From the NCBI GenBank assembly GCA_046706185.1, contig JBJKPR010000053.1:1-64000 (forward strand): a stretch of 64,000 bases of DNA, given 5' to 3'. Positions 52,556 through 60,303 of the stretch are shown in pieces. Within the stretch, counting starts at the first letter, position 1. Each line of letters starts with the position of its first letter. The notes under the pieces were generated by a model. The model did not search any database and was not told where the DNA came from. It saw nothing but the letters and a program-made list of their open reading frames with translations. Made by a program: the position numbers and the translations under genes. Origin of the DNA: JAJZXY01 sp046706185. GTDB lineage: Archaea > Thermoplasmatota > Thermoplasmata > Sysuiplasmatales > Sysuiplasmataceae.

Positions 52556-53044
52556 ATGGCTCTGAACATAGAAACGGTAGATATAGAGACGGCGGAAAAC
52601 TCGAACACGATCATAGCGCAGGCGCATTTCATAAAAACTGTCGAGGATGTATACGAGGCTCTCGTGTCAAGCGCACCCGGAATAAGGTTCGGTCTTGCCT
52701 TCAACGAGGCGTCAGGGCCCTGCCTGGTGAGGACAGATGGAAATGATGAGAAGCTGGTCGGCCTGGCTGCACGAAATGCGCTCAGAATAGGCGCCGGGCA
52801 TCTGCTGGTGATCGCGATAGAAAATGCTTTTCCGATAAACGTCATGAACGCTCTGAGGTCTGTCCATGAGGTTACAACAATCTACTGTGCAACATCAAAT
52901 CCGCTGAAGGCAGTTGTCCTCAGGGAAGGAGGGGGCGCGGCACTGATTGGGGTCATCGACGGCAAGTCACCCACGGGCGTGGAGTCACCTGCAGACAAGA
53001 AAGACAGGCACGATTTCCTGAGAAGGATAGGATACAAGAGGTAG
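52556..53044 (+). CDS. Adenosine-specific kinase family protein (PF04008 type)
   Basis: The 162-residue protein matches the small archaeal and bacterial adenosine-specific kinase family. Key segments are IIAQAHFIKTVEDVYEALVSSAPGIRFGLAFNEASGPCLVRTDGNDEKL, then GAGHLLVIAIENAFPINVMNALRSVHEV and ATSNPLKAVV, and near the end GGAALIGVIDGKSPTGVES. The family structure was solved, but the physiological reaction is poorly known. AGGAGG-like GAGGAGG sits a few bases before ATG 52556. It follows the membrane protein by 27 bases and is convergent with the dehydratase. Confidence 0.9.
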   Translation: MALNIETVDIETAENSNTIIAQAHFIKTVEDVYEALVSSAPGIRFGLAFNEASGPCLVRTDGNDEKLVGLAARNALRIGAGHLLVIAIENAFPINVMNALRSVHEVTTIYCATSNPLKAVVLREGGGAALIGVIDGKSPTGVESPADKKDRHDFLRRIGYKR

Positions 53045-53989
53045 TCACTGCACCCCGGCAACATGCTTCAGAACTGTGTCAGAGACGTTGCCGCCCGTGA
53101 TTATCAGCGCAACGCTCTTCACGCCCTCGTTACCCAGCTCCCGACCGTACTTCAGAAGAGCGGCGACCGTTGAAGCACTGGCCGGCTCCATCAGTATGTG
53201 GGATGAGCGCCACATGTCTGAAACCGCATCCAGTATCTCTGCATCAGTTACTGTGAAAATATCTCTGACTCTTTCGCGCACAATTGCGACATTGACTTCG
53301 CCCGGTGTGGAGACCATGATGCCGTCTGCAACCGTTTCTGACCTCGAAGTCACCGGCCTTCCCTCCTTCACCGACAGCCTCATAGACTGTGCCCCCTCTG
53401 CCTGGACACCGAATATCGCCGTTGAAGAAATGCCGGAGTAGGAGAGAGCTATACCTGATATCAGACCGCCGCCGCCTATGGGGCAGAGAACTGCGTCGAC
53501 CTTCTTCTGTTCCTGAAGCTCAAGACCGATGGTACCCTGTCCCCCTATGATCTCCGGATCGTCGAAGGAGGGTATCAGCGGTATGCCATGTTCCGCGGAG
53601 TAGGCGCGGGCATATCGTATCCTCTCGTCCGATGTCGTTCCAGCGAATGCCACCTCGGCGCCCATGTCCCTTATCATCTGGAGCTTCGACTGGTTTACAT
53701 TCTCAGGCAGGACAATAACCGCCCTTTTCCCTAGCACCGCCGCCATATATGCCACTGCTATCCCGTGATTGCCGGACGAGGCGGTTATGATGCTGTCGTC
53801 ACTCATCCTCGAGATCTTGTTGGCCGCTCCCCTGATCTTGAAAGAATGCACTGGCTGGTACAGTTCGAGCTTGAGGCTTACGTCGATCCCTGCCATTTTC
53901 GTCAGATGGAAATCCATGTAGAGCGGGGTCTTTATGCAGTAACCGTACACGACCTTCGACGCCTCTACAACTACTTCCTTCCCGATCAT
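53045..53989 (-). CDS. Threonine dehydratase/serine racemase-like PLP enzyme
   Basis: The 314-residue fold-type II enzyme has the PLP-binding Lys51 in HSFKIRGAANKI, the substrate loop ITASSGNHGIAVAY, the phosphate-binding glycine loop CPIGGGGLISG, and a C-terminal ALIITGGNVSD. It lacks the ACT regulatory domain of biosynthetic IlvA, so it is a catabolic threonine/serine dehydratase or a racemase. The open frame runs 14 codons upstream; ATG 53989 is the family-like start. NadE lies 53 bases upstream on the same strand. Confidence 0.9.
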   Translation of the reverse strand: MIGKEVVVEASKVVYGYCIKTPLYMDFHLTKMAGIDVSLKLELYQPVHSFKIRGAANKISRMSDDSIITASSGNHGIAVAYMAAVLGKRAVIVLPENVNQSKLQMIRDMGAEVAFAGTTSDERIRYARAYSAEHGIPLIPSFDDPEIIGGQGTIGLELQEQKKVDAVLCPIGGGGLISGIALSYSGISSTAIFGVQAEGAQSMRLSVKEGRPVTSRSETVADGIMVSTPGEVNVAIVRERVRDIFTVTDAEILDAVSDMWRSSHILMEPASASTVAALLKYGRELGNEGVKSVALIITGGNVSDTVLKHVAGVQ

Positions 53990-54042
53990 GGAGAGGACAA
54001 TGAACGGAACCCATTCATAAAAGCCTTGCACATATGCGTGGT

Positions 54043-54840
54043 TCAGTCCTGCCAGTCGACGCCGACAGTCTTCAGCCCGATCCTCGGGATTGATGGAAGC
54101 CTTCTCTTGTGGCGCGAGGAGTGGATCATGCCGACCACCCTCTCGACAGTCCCGACGGGAAGACCGGCCGCAGCAGCAGCCTCCTCATTGCTCTTGCCAG
54201 TTTCAATTGCATAAAGGATGCTGTCGAGCTCGTTGTACGTCAGCCCAAGCTCCCCTTCGTCCGTCTGCCCTGGCCAGAGCCCGGCGGTTGGCGTCTTTGT
54301 TATGAACACGGAAGGGAGGCCAACCTGCGATGCAAGCTCCCGCAGCTGTGTCTTGTAAAGGTCGCCAATGGGGCAGAAGTCAGATGCGCCGTCACCGAAC
54401 TTCGTATAGTAGCCTGTCAGGAATTCGCTCTTGTTGCTTGTTCCGGCAACCAGCAGATGCTCTGTGTTGGCGATTGAGTAAACAAGTATCATCCTCACCC
54501 TTGCCTTGATGTTGCCAATGGACTTCGTGTCTGAAATGCCTTCGAGCGATACAAACTGCTTCACTATATCCCCTATGGAGTACCTGTGTATATGGACACC
54601 AAGCGATCCTGCAAATGCGATTGCATCTTCAGCATCCTTTCCGTTTTCTGCGCTCTCAGGAAGTATTAGAACGTGAACACTTGAAGCACCGAGTGCCTCC
54701 ACGCAGAGCTTGAGGGTCAATGCGGAGTCAATGCCGCCGCTGAGGTTGAGTGCAACACCCGATGCGCCGCTCTCCTCCACTTTTTCCCTGATGAATGAGA
54801 TGATCTTGCCGTGGGCATCGCTGCTCAGAGTTGGTTTCAC
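54043..54840 (-). CDS. nadE: NAD synthetase, ammonia-dependent
   Basis: NadE amidates nicotinate adenine dinucleotide to NAD, using ATP. The 265-residue product has the PP-loop SGGIDS (34-39), LVAGTSNKSEFLTGYYTKFGDGASDFCPIGDLYKTQ, and KTPTAGLWPGQTDEGELGLTYNELD. There is no glutaminase domain, so free ammonia is the donor, as in most archaea. GTG 54840 is the start; no other candidate fits as well. The ammonia released by HutH or the amidase could feed it, but that is only a thought. Confidence 0.95.
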   Translation of the reverse strand: MKPTLSSDAHGKIISFIREKVEESGASGVALNLSGGIDSALTLKLCVEALGASSVHVLILPESAENGKDAEDAIAFAGSLGVHIHRYSIGDIVKQFVSLEGISDTKSIGNIKARVRMILVYSIANTEHLLVAGTSNKSEFLTGYYTKFGDGASDFCPIGDLYKTQLRELASQVGLPSVFITKTPTAGLWPGQTDEGELGLTYNELDSILYAIETGKSNEEAAAAAGLPVGTVERVVGMIHSSRHKRRLPSIPRIGLKTVGVDWQD

Positions 54841-54944
54841 ATTCCGGGTATTGAGGTTCTGTATCTAAAACTGTCGGGAGTGCTGCTCTGCAGGCATTGG
54901 ACACACAGCTGCATGCACCCGGCTCCCCCAGTGCATCGATCATG

Positions 54945-54952
54945 ATTAAATA
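54945..54952 (+). promoter_or_regulatory. TATA box of tRNA-Ser
   Basis: ATTAAATA ends 24 bases before the tRNA 5' end at 54977, the standard archaeal distance to the start site. The 10-base start motif seen at tRNA-Pro and tRNA-Gln is absent here. Confidence 0.55.
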
Positions 54953-54976
54953 CGGATGTCAAATAACGATGGTTAG

Positions 54977-55073
54977 GCCGAGGTGGCCCAGCCCGGTAAG
55001 GCGCGAGCCTGGAATTCTCAACGGCAAGCTCGTGTCGCTCTGCGACTCGGGAGTTCAAATCTCCCCCTCGGCG
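54977..55073 (+). tRNA. tRNA-Ser(GGA) with a 12-base intron at 55015-55026
   Basis: Acceptor GCCGAGG pairs with CCTCGGC at 55066-55072, the discriminator is G, and CCA is encoded at 55074-55076. The anticodon GGA is at 55011-55013 and reads UCC. Unspliced, the anticodon stem mismatches. Removing 12 bases after position 37 lets CGAGC (55004-55008) pair fully with GCTCG (55028-55032) and gives a 7-base loop CTGGAAA. The splice site is ambiguous by one base because A flanks both ends. A long variable arm (GTCGC/GCGAC) and T arm GGGAG/CTCCC confirm a type II serine tRNA. Confidence 0.85.
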
Positions 55074-55107
55074 CCATGCGTGTGGAAGCTGTTTGTGTCA
55101 GTGATTG

Positions 55108-55605
55108 TTACGTCGCCCTGTCAGCAGCCTTCTTGATATTCTCGCCAGCAAGCCTGTAGAGGGACCAGTCCTTGAGTTCGGTGGCGCCGAGCTTCCCGTA
55201 GAAGCTGAGTGCCATGCTGTTCCACTTCAGCACAGACCATTCCATCCTGCCGCACTTTCTTCTCTGCGCAATCGAGGCGAGGTGTGAGAACATCCTGCCT
55301 CCCACCCCCGCGCGCCTGAACTCCTGCTTCACGAAAATGTCCTCGAGGTAGAGTGTCGGCCTGGCGAGGAATGTGGAATACGTCATGAAGTACACAGCGT
55401 AGGCAACAGCCACTCTCCCGCTGAATGCCATCAGAAGCTCGAACCTTCTCCTCTTTCCGAAGGCGTCCCTTATCAGCCTTCTCATCTCCTCCCTGCCCGG
55501 CGGTTTCAGCTTCTCATAGGATGCAAGTTCCGTAACAAGTGAAATGAACTGCTCCGTATCAGCGACTCTTGCCGCCCTTATTCTGATATCGCCATTCTTC
55601 ATCAT
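55108..55605 (-). CDS. GNAT-family N-acetyltransferase
   Basis: The 165-residue protein has the GNAT fold: IRIRAARVADTEQFISLVTEL at the start, PTLYLEDIFVKQEFRRAGVGGRMFSHLASIAQRRKC, with the acetyl-CoA loop RRAGVG, then MEWSVLKWNSMALSFYGKLGATELKDWSLYRL. It resembles the diamine/thialysine acetyltransferase group (SAT-like) by that ending. The substrate is uncertain. The frame opens earlier, but ATG 55605 with AAGGTG upstream is the better start. Confidence 0.87.
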   Translation of the reverse strand: MMKNGDIRIRAARVADTEQFISLVTELASYEKLKPPGREEMRRLIRDAFGKRRRFELLMAFSGRVAVAYAVYFMTYSTFLARPTLYLEDIFVKQEFRRAGVGGRMFSHLASIAQRRKCGRMEWSVLKWNSMALSFYGKLGATELKDWSLYRLAGENIKKAADRAT

Positions 55606-55703
55606 ACCCGGCACCTTTTCTGCCTGAGAACAGGGAGGGTGCATATCAGGTTAATTGTGTCTCTTGCCGCTTTCTGGAGAAGAATCCAGTTTGATGCCCC
55701 TTC

Positions 55704-56018
55704 TCATCCCTGGCGGTACTCCACTCCCTTGCCGCCCTCTGGATAGCTCCATGTTATGGCGCCCTTGCCTATGTGTTTGCACACAATAACGCACGCACCC
55801 AGCTCGAGGCAGTCCTCTGGATGGTAGGCGATATCGCCCTTTTCATCAAGCCTGTACACCTTTGCCGGACAGATGAAAAGGCATGGTTTTGACTCGCAGG
55901 TACGGCATACCTGTGTATCTACCTTGATGAAGTCGTTGCTGCCAAAGTCGTAGGTGTCCACACCAATCCGCTCTTCTACGGAAAGCCTCTTGGTCTCCTG
56001 CCCGGCAGGCTCAGCCAT
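55704..56018 (-). CDS. FixX-like ferredoxin
   Basis: The 104-residue protein has a FixX-style cluster site: C38-x2-C41-x4-C46-x3-C50-P, in VCRTCESKPCLFICPAKVYRL, and a second Cys set C70, C76 and C80. FixX carries electrons with the FixC flavoprotein (ETF:quinone oxidoreductase), which is not in this window, nor are FixAB. The frame opens at 56078 but MAEPAG at ATG 56018 is the likely start. It stands alone between a GNAT gene and nep1, so the partner must lie elsewhere. Confidence 0.85.
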   Translation of the reverse strand: MAEPAGQETKRLSVEERIGVDTYDFGSNDFIKVDTQVCRTCESKPCLFICPAKVYRLDEKGDIAYHPEDCLELGACVIVCKHIGKGAITWSYPEGGKGVEYRQG

Positions 56019-56142
56019 GGGCTGTTGTAAGAGTTGCTTCTGAAATAAACCTTCCGTAGAGGGATGGCGGAATGACACCGGAGGGGAGAAAAGTCCGACG
56101 TGTCAGGCGTTCAATTTCGTGAAACAACAGCTGCCAGGGAAC

Positions 56143-56778
56143 CTACAGCCTTGAGGTAAGAAGCGAAACTGCCGTCCATGCCATGAGCCTTTCGCTGTAC
56201 AGCGACATCTCCTCGAACTCAACGCCGTTGAGGTCAGAGAAAAAATCACCGTGAGGGAAACCTCCAACCACGAGGTTCGCTCCCTCGAGTACACCGTAGT
56301 CAGCAACAGGCCTCCCCTTTTCTGTCAGAATTATCGTCCTTCCGCCCAGCCTTGTAAGCAGCCCTGCGAGGTTCTCCCTCGAGACACGGACGAGCACCTT
56401 CCCGTCGGTTACCACGCTTCCTGAGGTGAGGGCACTTTCCATGAGCCCCTGAAACCTGCTGAAGCTCTTTGGAAGCTTGACCTCTGGGCTGAACTCCATT
56501 ACGAAGCTGCCTCTTGCATGGACGTAAGTCCGCAGCCTGCCTTCCCTGCTTGGAATCGAATCGAGAGCGAGCAGAAGGCAGAAATGGGCTATGTCCGCCC
56601 TGCCTCGCCTTCCGCCGTTCTGAAGAGAGCGCATTGCCGCGTAATGAAGGCTCGAATCGAGCAGACACTCCTGTGGCTTCTTGTTCCTCTTCCTCGCGCT
56701 CGCCCTCACAGTCGGATGGGACGATATGCTCTCAGGCACAAGCTCTACTTCGGAATCTGCAATGATAAGGTTTGTCAT
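56143..56778 (-). CDS. nep1: Nep1/Emg1 rRNA pseudouridine N1-methyltransferase
   Basis: Nep1 methylates N1 of a pseudouridine in small-subunit rRNA and assists ribosome assembly. The 211-residue SPOUT protein begins LIIADSEVELVPESISSHPTVRASARKRNKKPQECLLDSSLHYAAM, a hallmark. RRGRADIAHFCLLLALDSIP follows and the SAM-knot motif GANLVVGGFPHGDF near the end. Catalytic and RNA-binding Arg residues (R26, R29 region) are present. It is 10 bases downstream of purP on the same strand, so co-transcription is likely. Confidence 0.95.
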   Translation of the reverse strand: MTNLIIADSEVELVPESISSHPTVRASARKRNKKPQECLLDSSLHYAAMRSLQNGGRRGRADIAHFCLLLALDSIPSREGRLRTYVHARGSFVMEFSPEVKLPKSFSRFQGLMESALTSGSVVTDGKVLVRVSRENLAGLLTRLGGRTIILTEKGRPVADYGVLEGANLVVGGFPHGDFFSDLNGVEFEEMSLYSERLMAWTAVSLLTSRL

Positions 56779-56788
56779 CTGCGTTGTC

Positions 56789-57859
56789 TCACGATATCAC
56801 TTCATCAAGCCTGCCCAGTGAGAAACCGAGCTTTACCTCCTGAGCGATCCGCCTGCCGGTCGAAAGGCCCGGCTCTATCATGTCCGAGTAGGGGGAACCG
56901 TTGACAAACGGGTTGGTCCCAGCCACTATCCTGGTTGATATCTCGAACACCTTGATATCAAGCTGGTCTGTGACAATAGTCTCGAGTGCAAAAGGTCCGA
57001 CGAGCCCACCGAACAGCTCTTTTGACTTCTCTACAACAGCATCCCCCATCTCGAACACCTTGGGCAGCAGGCTCTCCCTTATGACGATGGGTACGTTGCC
57101 TGTGACGACGAAGGTCGGGAAGAAGCCGAGCCTCTTCAGCTCCTCTGTCGAGCCGAGTTTGTAAAGTTCATCAATGTTCGATTCATCGCGCCTGTCAATT
57201 GAGAGCATCTCAAGTATGCCGCCAGACTTCAGCGGATACCCTTTCGACCTGAGAGGGGAGTAGAAATAATGGAAGTAGTACCTTGTGCCAAGCACGTACT
57301 CCTGGATGGTGTGCTGCTTAGTGTAGTCGATTGCCATTTTGAATTCCATGTAATCCTTGGCGATGAACGCGCCCCTGCCTCCCTTCGCCCCTGAGTACTT
57401 CACAAGTACCGGCCTGTCTATCGTCCTTGCATCGCTTATCTCCTGAGGCATGCGTATACCAGCCGCCGTAAGCCACTTCCTCTGGGTAGACCTGTCTGTT
57501 TCCCACTTGAGGACCTCCCTGTTTCCGAAGCTTGGTACGTCGAACCCTGAGAACCTGTCAGCCCCCATGTATTCTACGAACGACCCGTGCGGCACGATTA
57601 TTGCGTTGCGGCTTACGAGCTCGTCGGCAAGATCCTCGATTTCTGCATAGTCCTTCACCCGGATGAACTCGTCCGGGCGGGCGAGCGGGAAGGCATCGTA
57701 GAATTTCGTATCCCTGTCAACAGCTATGCCGAGTGAGCGGAGGCCCTCCCTCCTCGCGCCGTAGAAAATCTGAAGCGAGGAGTGCGAACACAGTGTTGCG
57801 ATCGTTACCTTAGAAGGGTCGTACTCATCGACAATCTTCTTTATCCTGTTAGAGACCAT
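56789..57859 (-). CDS. purP: PurP, formate-dependent FAICAR synthetase
   Basis: PurP formylates AICAR with free formate and ATP, an archaeal step of purine synthesis. The 356-residue product has IATLCSHSSLQIFYGARREGL at the N terminus, the ATP-grasp strands VLVKYSGAKGGRGAFIAKD and IQEYVLGTRYYFHYFYSPL, FVVTGNVPIVIRESLL, GPFALETIVTDQ and EISTRIVAGTNPFVNGSPYSDMIEPG. It is shorter than the paralogue at 45-46 kb and closer to what I know of the active enzyme. It starts with ATG 57859, preceded by an AT-rich run. Confidence 0.92.
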   Translation of the reverse strand: MVSNRIKKIVDEYDPSKVTIATLCSHSSLQIFYGARREGLRSLGIAVDRDTKFYDAFPLARPDEFIRVKDYAEIEDLADELVSRNAIIVPHGSFVEYMGADRFSGFDVPSFGNREVLKWETDRSTQRKWLTAAGIRMPQEISDARTIDRPVLVKYSGAKGGRGAFIAKDYMEFKMAIDYTKQHTIQEYVLGTRYYFHYFYSPLRSKGYPLKSGGILEMLSIDRRDESNIDELYKLGSTEELKRLGFFPTFVVTGNVPIVIRESLLPKVFEMGDAVVEKSKELFGGLVGPFALETIVTDQLDIKVFEISTRIVAGTNPFVNGSPYSDMIEPGLSTGRRIAQEVKLGFSLGRLDEVIS

Positions 57860-57995
57860 AGTGTGTTATTCCTGAATTGTTCTTAATAATTTGCATGAGC
57901 GATTCCCTCTCGAATGGGAATTCTCGGACAGCTCCCAGACGGCCCTCAATCGAATCTTAAATATACAGCAGGACTTGTTACCGGAATCGATACCG

Positions 57996-58610
57996 ATGGC
58001 AAACAAACCCAGGCCGAGGGACGATGACTGGTTTGAGGCGCTTGACGCCGAGCTTGAGAAGGAGGCTTCCACGATAAAGAACGACGTCGCCGAAGTCAAC
58101 AGGGCGAAGAGGGACATAAACACGATGGCCCTCCAGGACATGTGGAAGATTTGGCTCCGCTTCAACAGGTCAAACATACACTTCTCCATACAGCCTGAAT
58201 ACAGCGAGTTCCTCAGGTTCAAGGAGTTCCCTGAGGACTGGTCACTGAGGGATGATTTCAGGTTCCATGCACTCAACTCAATTGAGCTCACCGACAGGAC
58301 TGCGGAGGAGGGAAGGATGGGAGATTCTCTGAAGCTCTTCTACTATTCCCAGGAGGGGAAATACTACACCAGGCTCACCTTCGAGTACTTCGAGGGGGAA
58401 CATTATTACAAGTATTCAGGATGGAAGAGGCTGTTCGGGCAGTATGTGCTGTACGATGTGCCTGTACATTCATTCAGTTCATCGAAGTTCCACGAGATAC
58501 TATCGGATGTTGTCAAGGCATGGTACGAGTCGCACCTTCGCCACGCGAGGGAAAATTTCCTGGAGCATCTGAAGACAAGGTACCCGGCGGGCAATTCGTT
58601 CAGCGAGTGA
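57996..58610 (+). CDS. Conserved-looking archaeal protein of unknown function
   Basis: I do not recognise this 204-residue soluble protein. It begins acidic and helical (DDDWFEALDAELEKEASTIKNDVAEVNRAKRDINTMALQDMWKIWLRF). Then comes an alpha/beta part rich in Tyr and Phe (YYSQEGKYYTRLTFEYFEGEHYYKYSGWKRLFG), followed by a last helix (ILSDVVKAWYESHLRHARENFLEHLKTRY). A TTAAATATA box at 57957-57965 lies about 30 bases before ATG 57996. The frame opens at 57891, but that part precedes the TATA box. RPA starts 74 bases downstream, so a link with DNA metabolism is possible but not shown. Confidence 0.7.
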   Translation: MANKPRPRDDDWFEALDAELEKEASTIKNDVAEVNRAKRDINTMALQDMWKIWLRFNRSNIHFSIQPEYSEFLRFKEFPEDWSLRDDFRFHALNSIELTDRTAEEGRMGDSLKLFYYSQEGKYYTRLTFEYFEGEHYYKYSGWKRLFGQYVLYDVPVHSFSSSKFHEILSDVVKAWYESHLRHARENFLEHLKTRYPAGNSFSE

Positions 58611-58642
58611 GACAACTGCCTTTCGGGCCCCTCCGAAAGCAG

Positions 58643-58650
58643 TTTAAATA
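58643..58650 (+). promoter_or_regulatory. TATA box of the RPA operon
   Basis: TTTAAATA predicts a transcription start near 58673-58677. That lies downstream of an in-frame GTG at 58670, and before GGTGAT (58675-58680) and TTG 58685. This is why TTG 58685 is taken as the start of the RPA gene. Confidence 0.6.
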
Positions 58651-58684
58651 CAGGATTTCGCGGTACAGTGTGAAAGGTGATTGC

Positions 58685-60301
58685 TTGGAATCGGAACTAA
58701 AGAAACACGTTGAAGACATGTTCTCCGCGCTTGGCGGAAAGGTCGAGGCAGATGTCCTCGAAAAGGAGCTGAACGTTTTTGTCGGTGAGTACAGGGTGTC
58801 GATACCGTCCGCCAAGAGGAGCATTGTGAAGAAGTACGGAGGCGACCCTGACTCCCTCTCCATCGGAGTGGAAAAGAGCATAGCCGATATAGCCGCAGGC
58901 GAGAGTTCAGTCGATGTGAGCGGAAGGGTGGTATATGCTGCCCCGAGAGAAATCACAGCATCTGGTGAAAGAAAGAAGATCCTTTCAGGACTCCTGGAGG
59001 ACAGCACAGGGAGCATGCCGTTCACCATCTGGGATTACGCTGCTGACGACGTAGGGCGTGGAGATCTGATAGCGTTCAGGAATGCCTACACAACCTCGTA
59101 CAGGGACAAGCCTCAGCTTAATGTGTCCTCCAAGTCAAGGTTCTGGGTAAGGGAAAAGGCGGCCGACTGGAAAAGGGATGCACGGAAAATAAGGGACGTT
59201 CAGCCAAATGAATCCAATATACTGTTTGAGGGCAAGATCATATCCGTCTCCGCAAGGACGATAAACAGCAAGGGGGAGGAAAAGGAGATACACTACGGCC
59301 TGGTCGGAGATGAGACAAAGACTGTCAGGTTCACTGCCTGGAAGGATTTTCACCTGGAGAAGGGCGATGTCGTCAGGGTGGAAGGCGCGTATTCGAGGGA
59401 GAGAAACGGAGAGCTCCAGCTGAACTTCAGCGAACGGTCAACGGTCGAGAAGCTTACCGACAGGGAGATAGGGAGTGTCGCACGGTTCGGCGTCCCCAGG
59501 ACATGCAAGATATCCGATCTCAGGGAAGGGATGGGGAACCTGACTGTGACAGGCAAGGTTCTCACTGTTGCCGAGAAGGATATTGAGGTGCAGGGACAGT
59601 CGAAGAGCATGTTTTCAGGCGTCCTTGCAGACGAGACGGGCAAGGTCAGCTTCACAGGATGGCGCGATTTCCCCTTCAGGGAGGGGGATACGGTGAAGAT
59701 AACAGGCGCTTATGTGAGGTCATGGAAGGGCGTTCCTCAGCTCAAGTTCGATGACAAGTCAGATGTGGCAAAGGTGGAAATGCAGCTTTCAGTAGCTGAC
59801 GCAGGACCGGCAGCCTACCAGATTGACATGCTTGAGGAGCGCGGGGGAGCGATGGATGCGCTGGTTACCGCCACGATCATAGAGGTCAGGCAGGGTACCG
59901 GCCTGATATTCCGCTGTCCTCAGTGCAGCAGGACGATGAAGCTCGGCGAATGCAGGACGCACGGGACAGTGGAGGGGATACCGGATTTCAGGGTGAGGCT
60001 TGTCGTGGATGATGGTACCGGTTCGCTCTTTGCCAACCTGAACAGGGAGGTCGCAGAGCGCATCACAGGATACACGCTTGACGCGGTTAAGAAGAGGACT
60101 GAGCAGACACTGAACCAGGAAGCGGTGGCTTCAGAGATATCGTCGCGCATTCTTTTCAAGACAGTGAGACTTACGGGCAATGTCTTCAGCGACGACTTCG
60201 GACTTAACATGTATGCTTCGACGGCTGAACTCATCGTCCCGGAGGTCAAGGACAGGGCAGCTGCGCTTTTCCAGGAAGTAATACAGACGCTGGGGATGTA
60301 G
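58685..60301 (+). CDS. Replication protein A, multi-OB-fold with zinc finger
   Basis: RPA is the single-stranded DNA-binding protein of archaeal replication and repair. The 538-residue product has an N-terminal helical segment and four OB folds (about 74-150, 176-256, 280-365 and 388-500), each recognisable by a repeated strand such as FTIWDYAA, FTAWKDF or FTGWRDF. The last carries a zinc finger with C411, C414, C423 and H426. The frame runs upstream into the previous gene, but GGTGAT before TTG 58685 and a TATA box at 58643 fix the start. The RPA-associated gene follows after 2 bases. Confidence 0.92.
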   Translation: MESELKKHVEDMFSALGGKVEADVLEKELNVFVGEYRVSIPSAKRSIVKKYGGDPDSLSIGVEKSIADIAAGESSVDVSGRVVYAAPREITASGERKKILSGLLEDSTGSMPFTIWDYAADDVGRGDLIAFRNAYTTSYRDKPQLNVSSKSRFWVREKAADWKRDARKIRDVQPNESNILFEGKIISVSARTINSKGEEKEIHYGLVGDETKTVRFTAWKDFHLEKGDVVRVEGAYSRERNGELQLNFSERSTVEKLTDREIGSVARFGVPRTCKISDLREGMGNLTVTGKVLTVAEKDIEVQGQSKSMFSGVLADETGKVSFTGWRDFPFREGDTVKITGAYVRSWKGVPQLKFDDKSDVAKVEMQLSVADAGPAAYQIDMLEERGGAMDALVTATIIEVRQGTGLIFRCPQCSRTMKLGECRTHGTVEGIPDFRVRLVVDDGTGSLFANLNREVAERITGYTLDAVKKRTEQTLNQEAVASEISSRILFKTVRLTGNVFSDDFGLNMYASTAELIVPEVKDRAAALFQEVIQTLGM

Positions 60302-60303
60302 AC

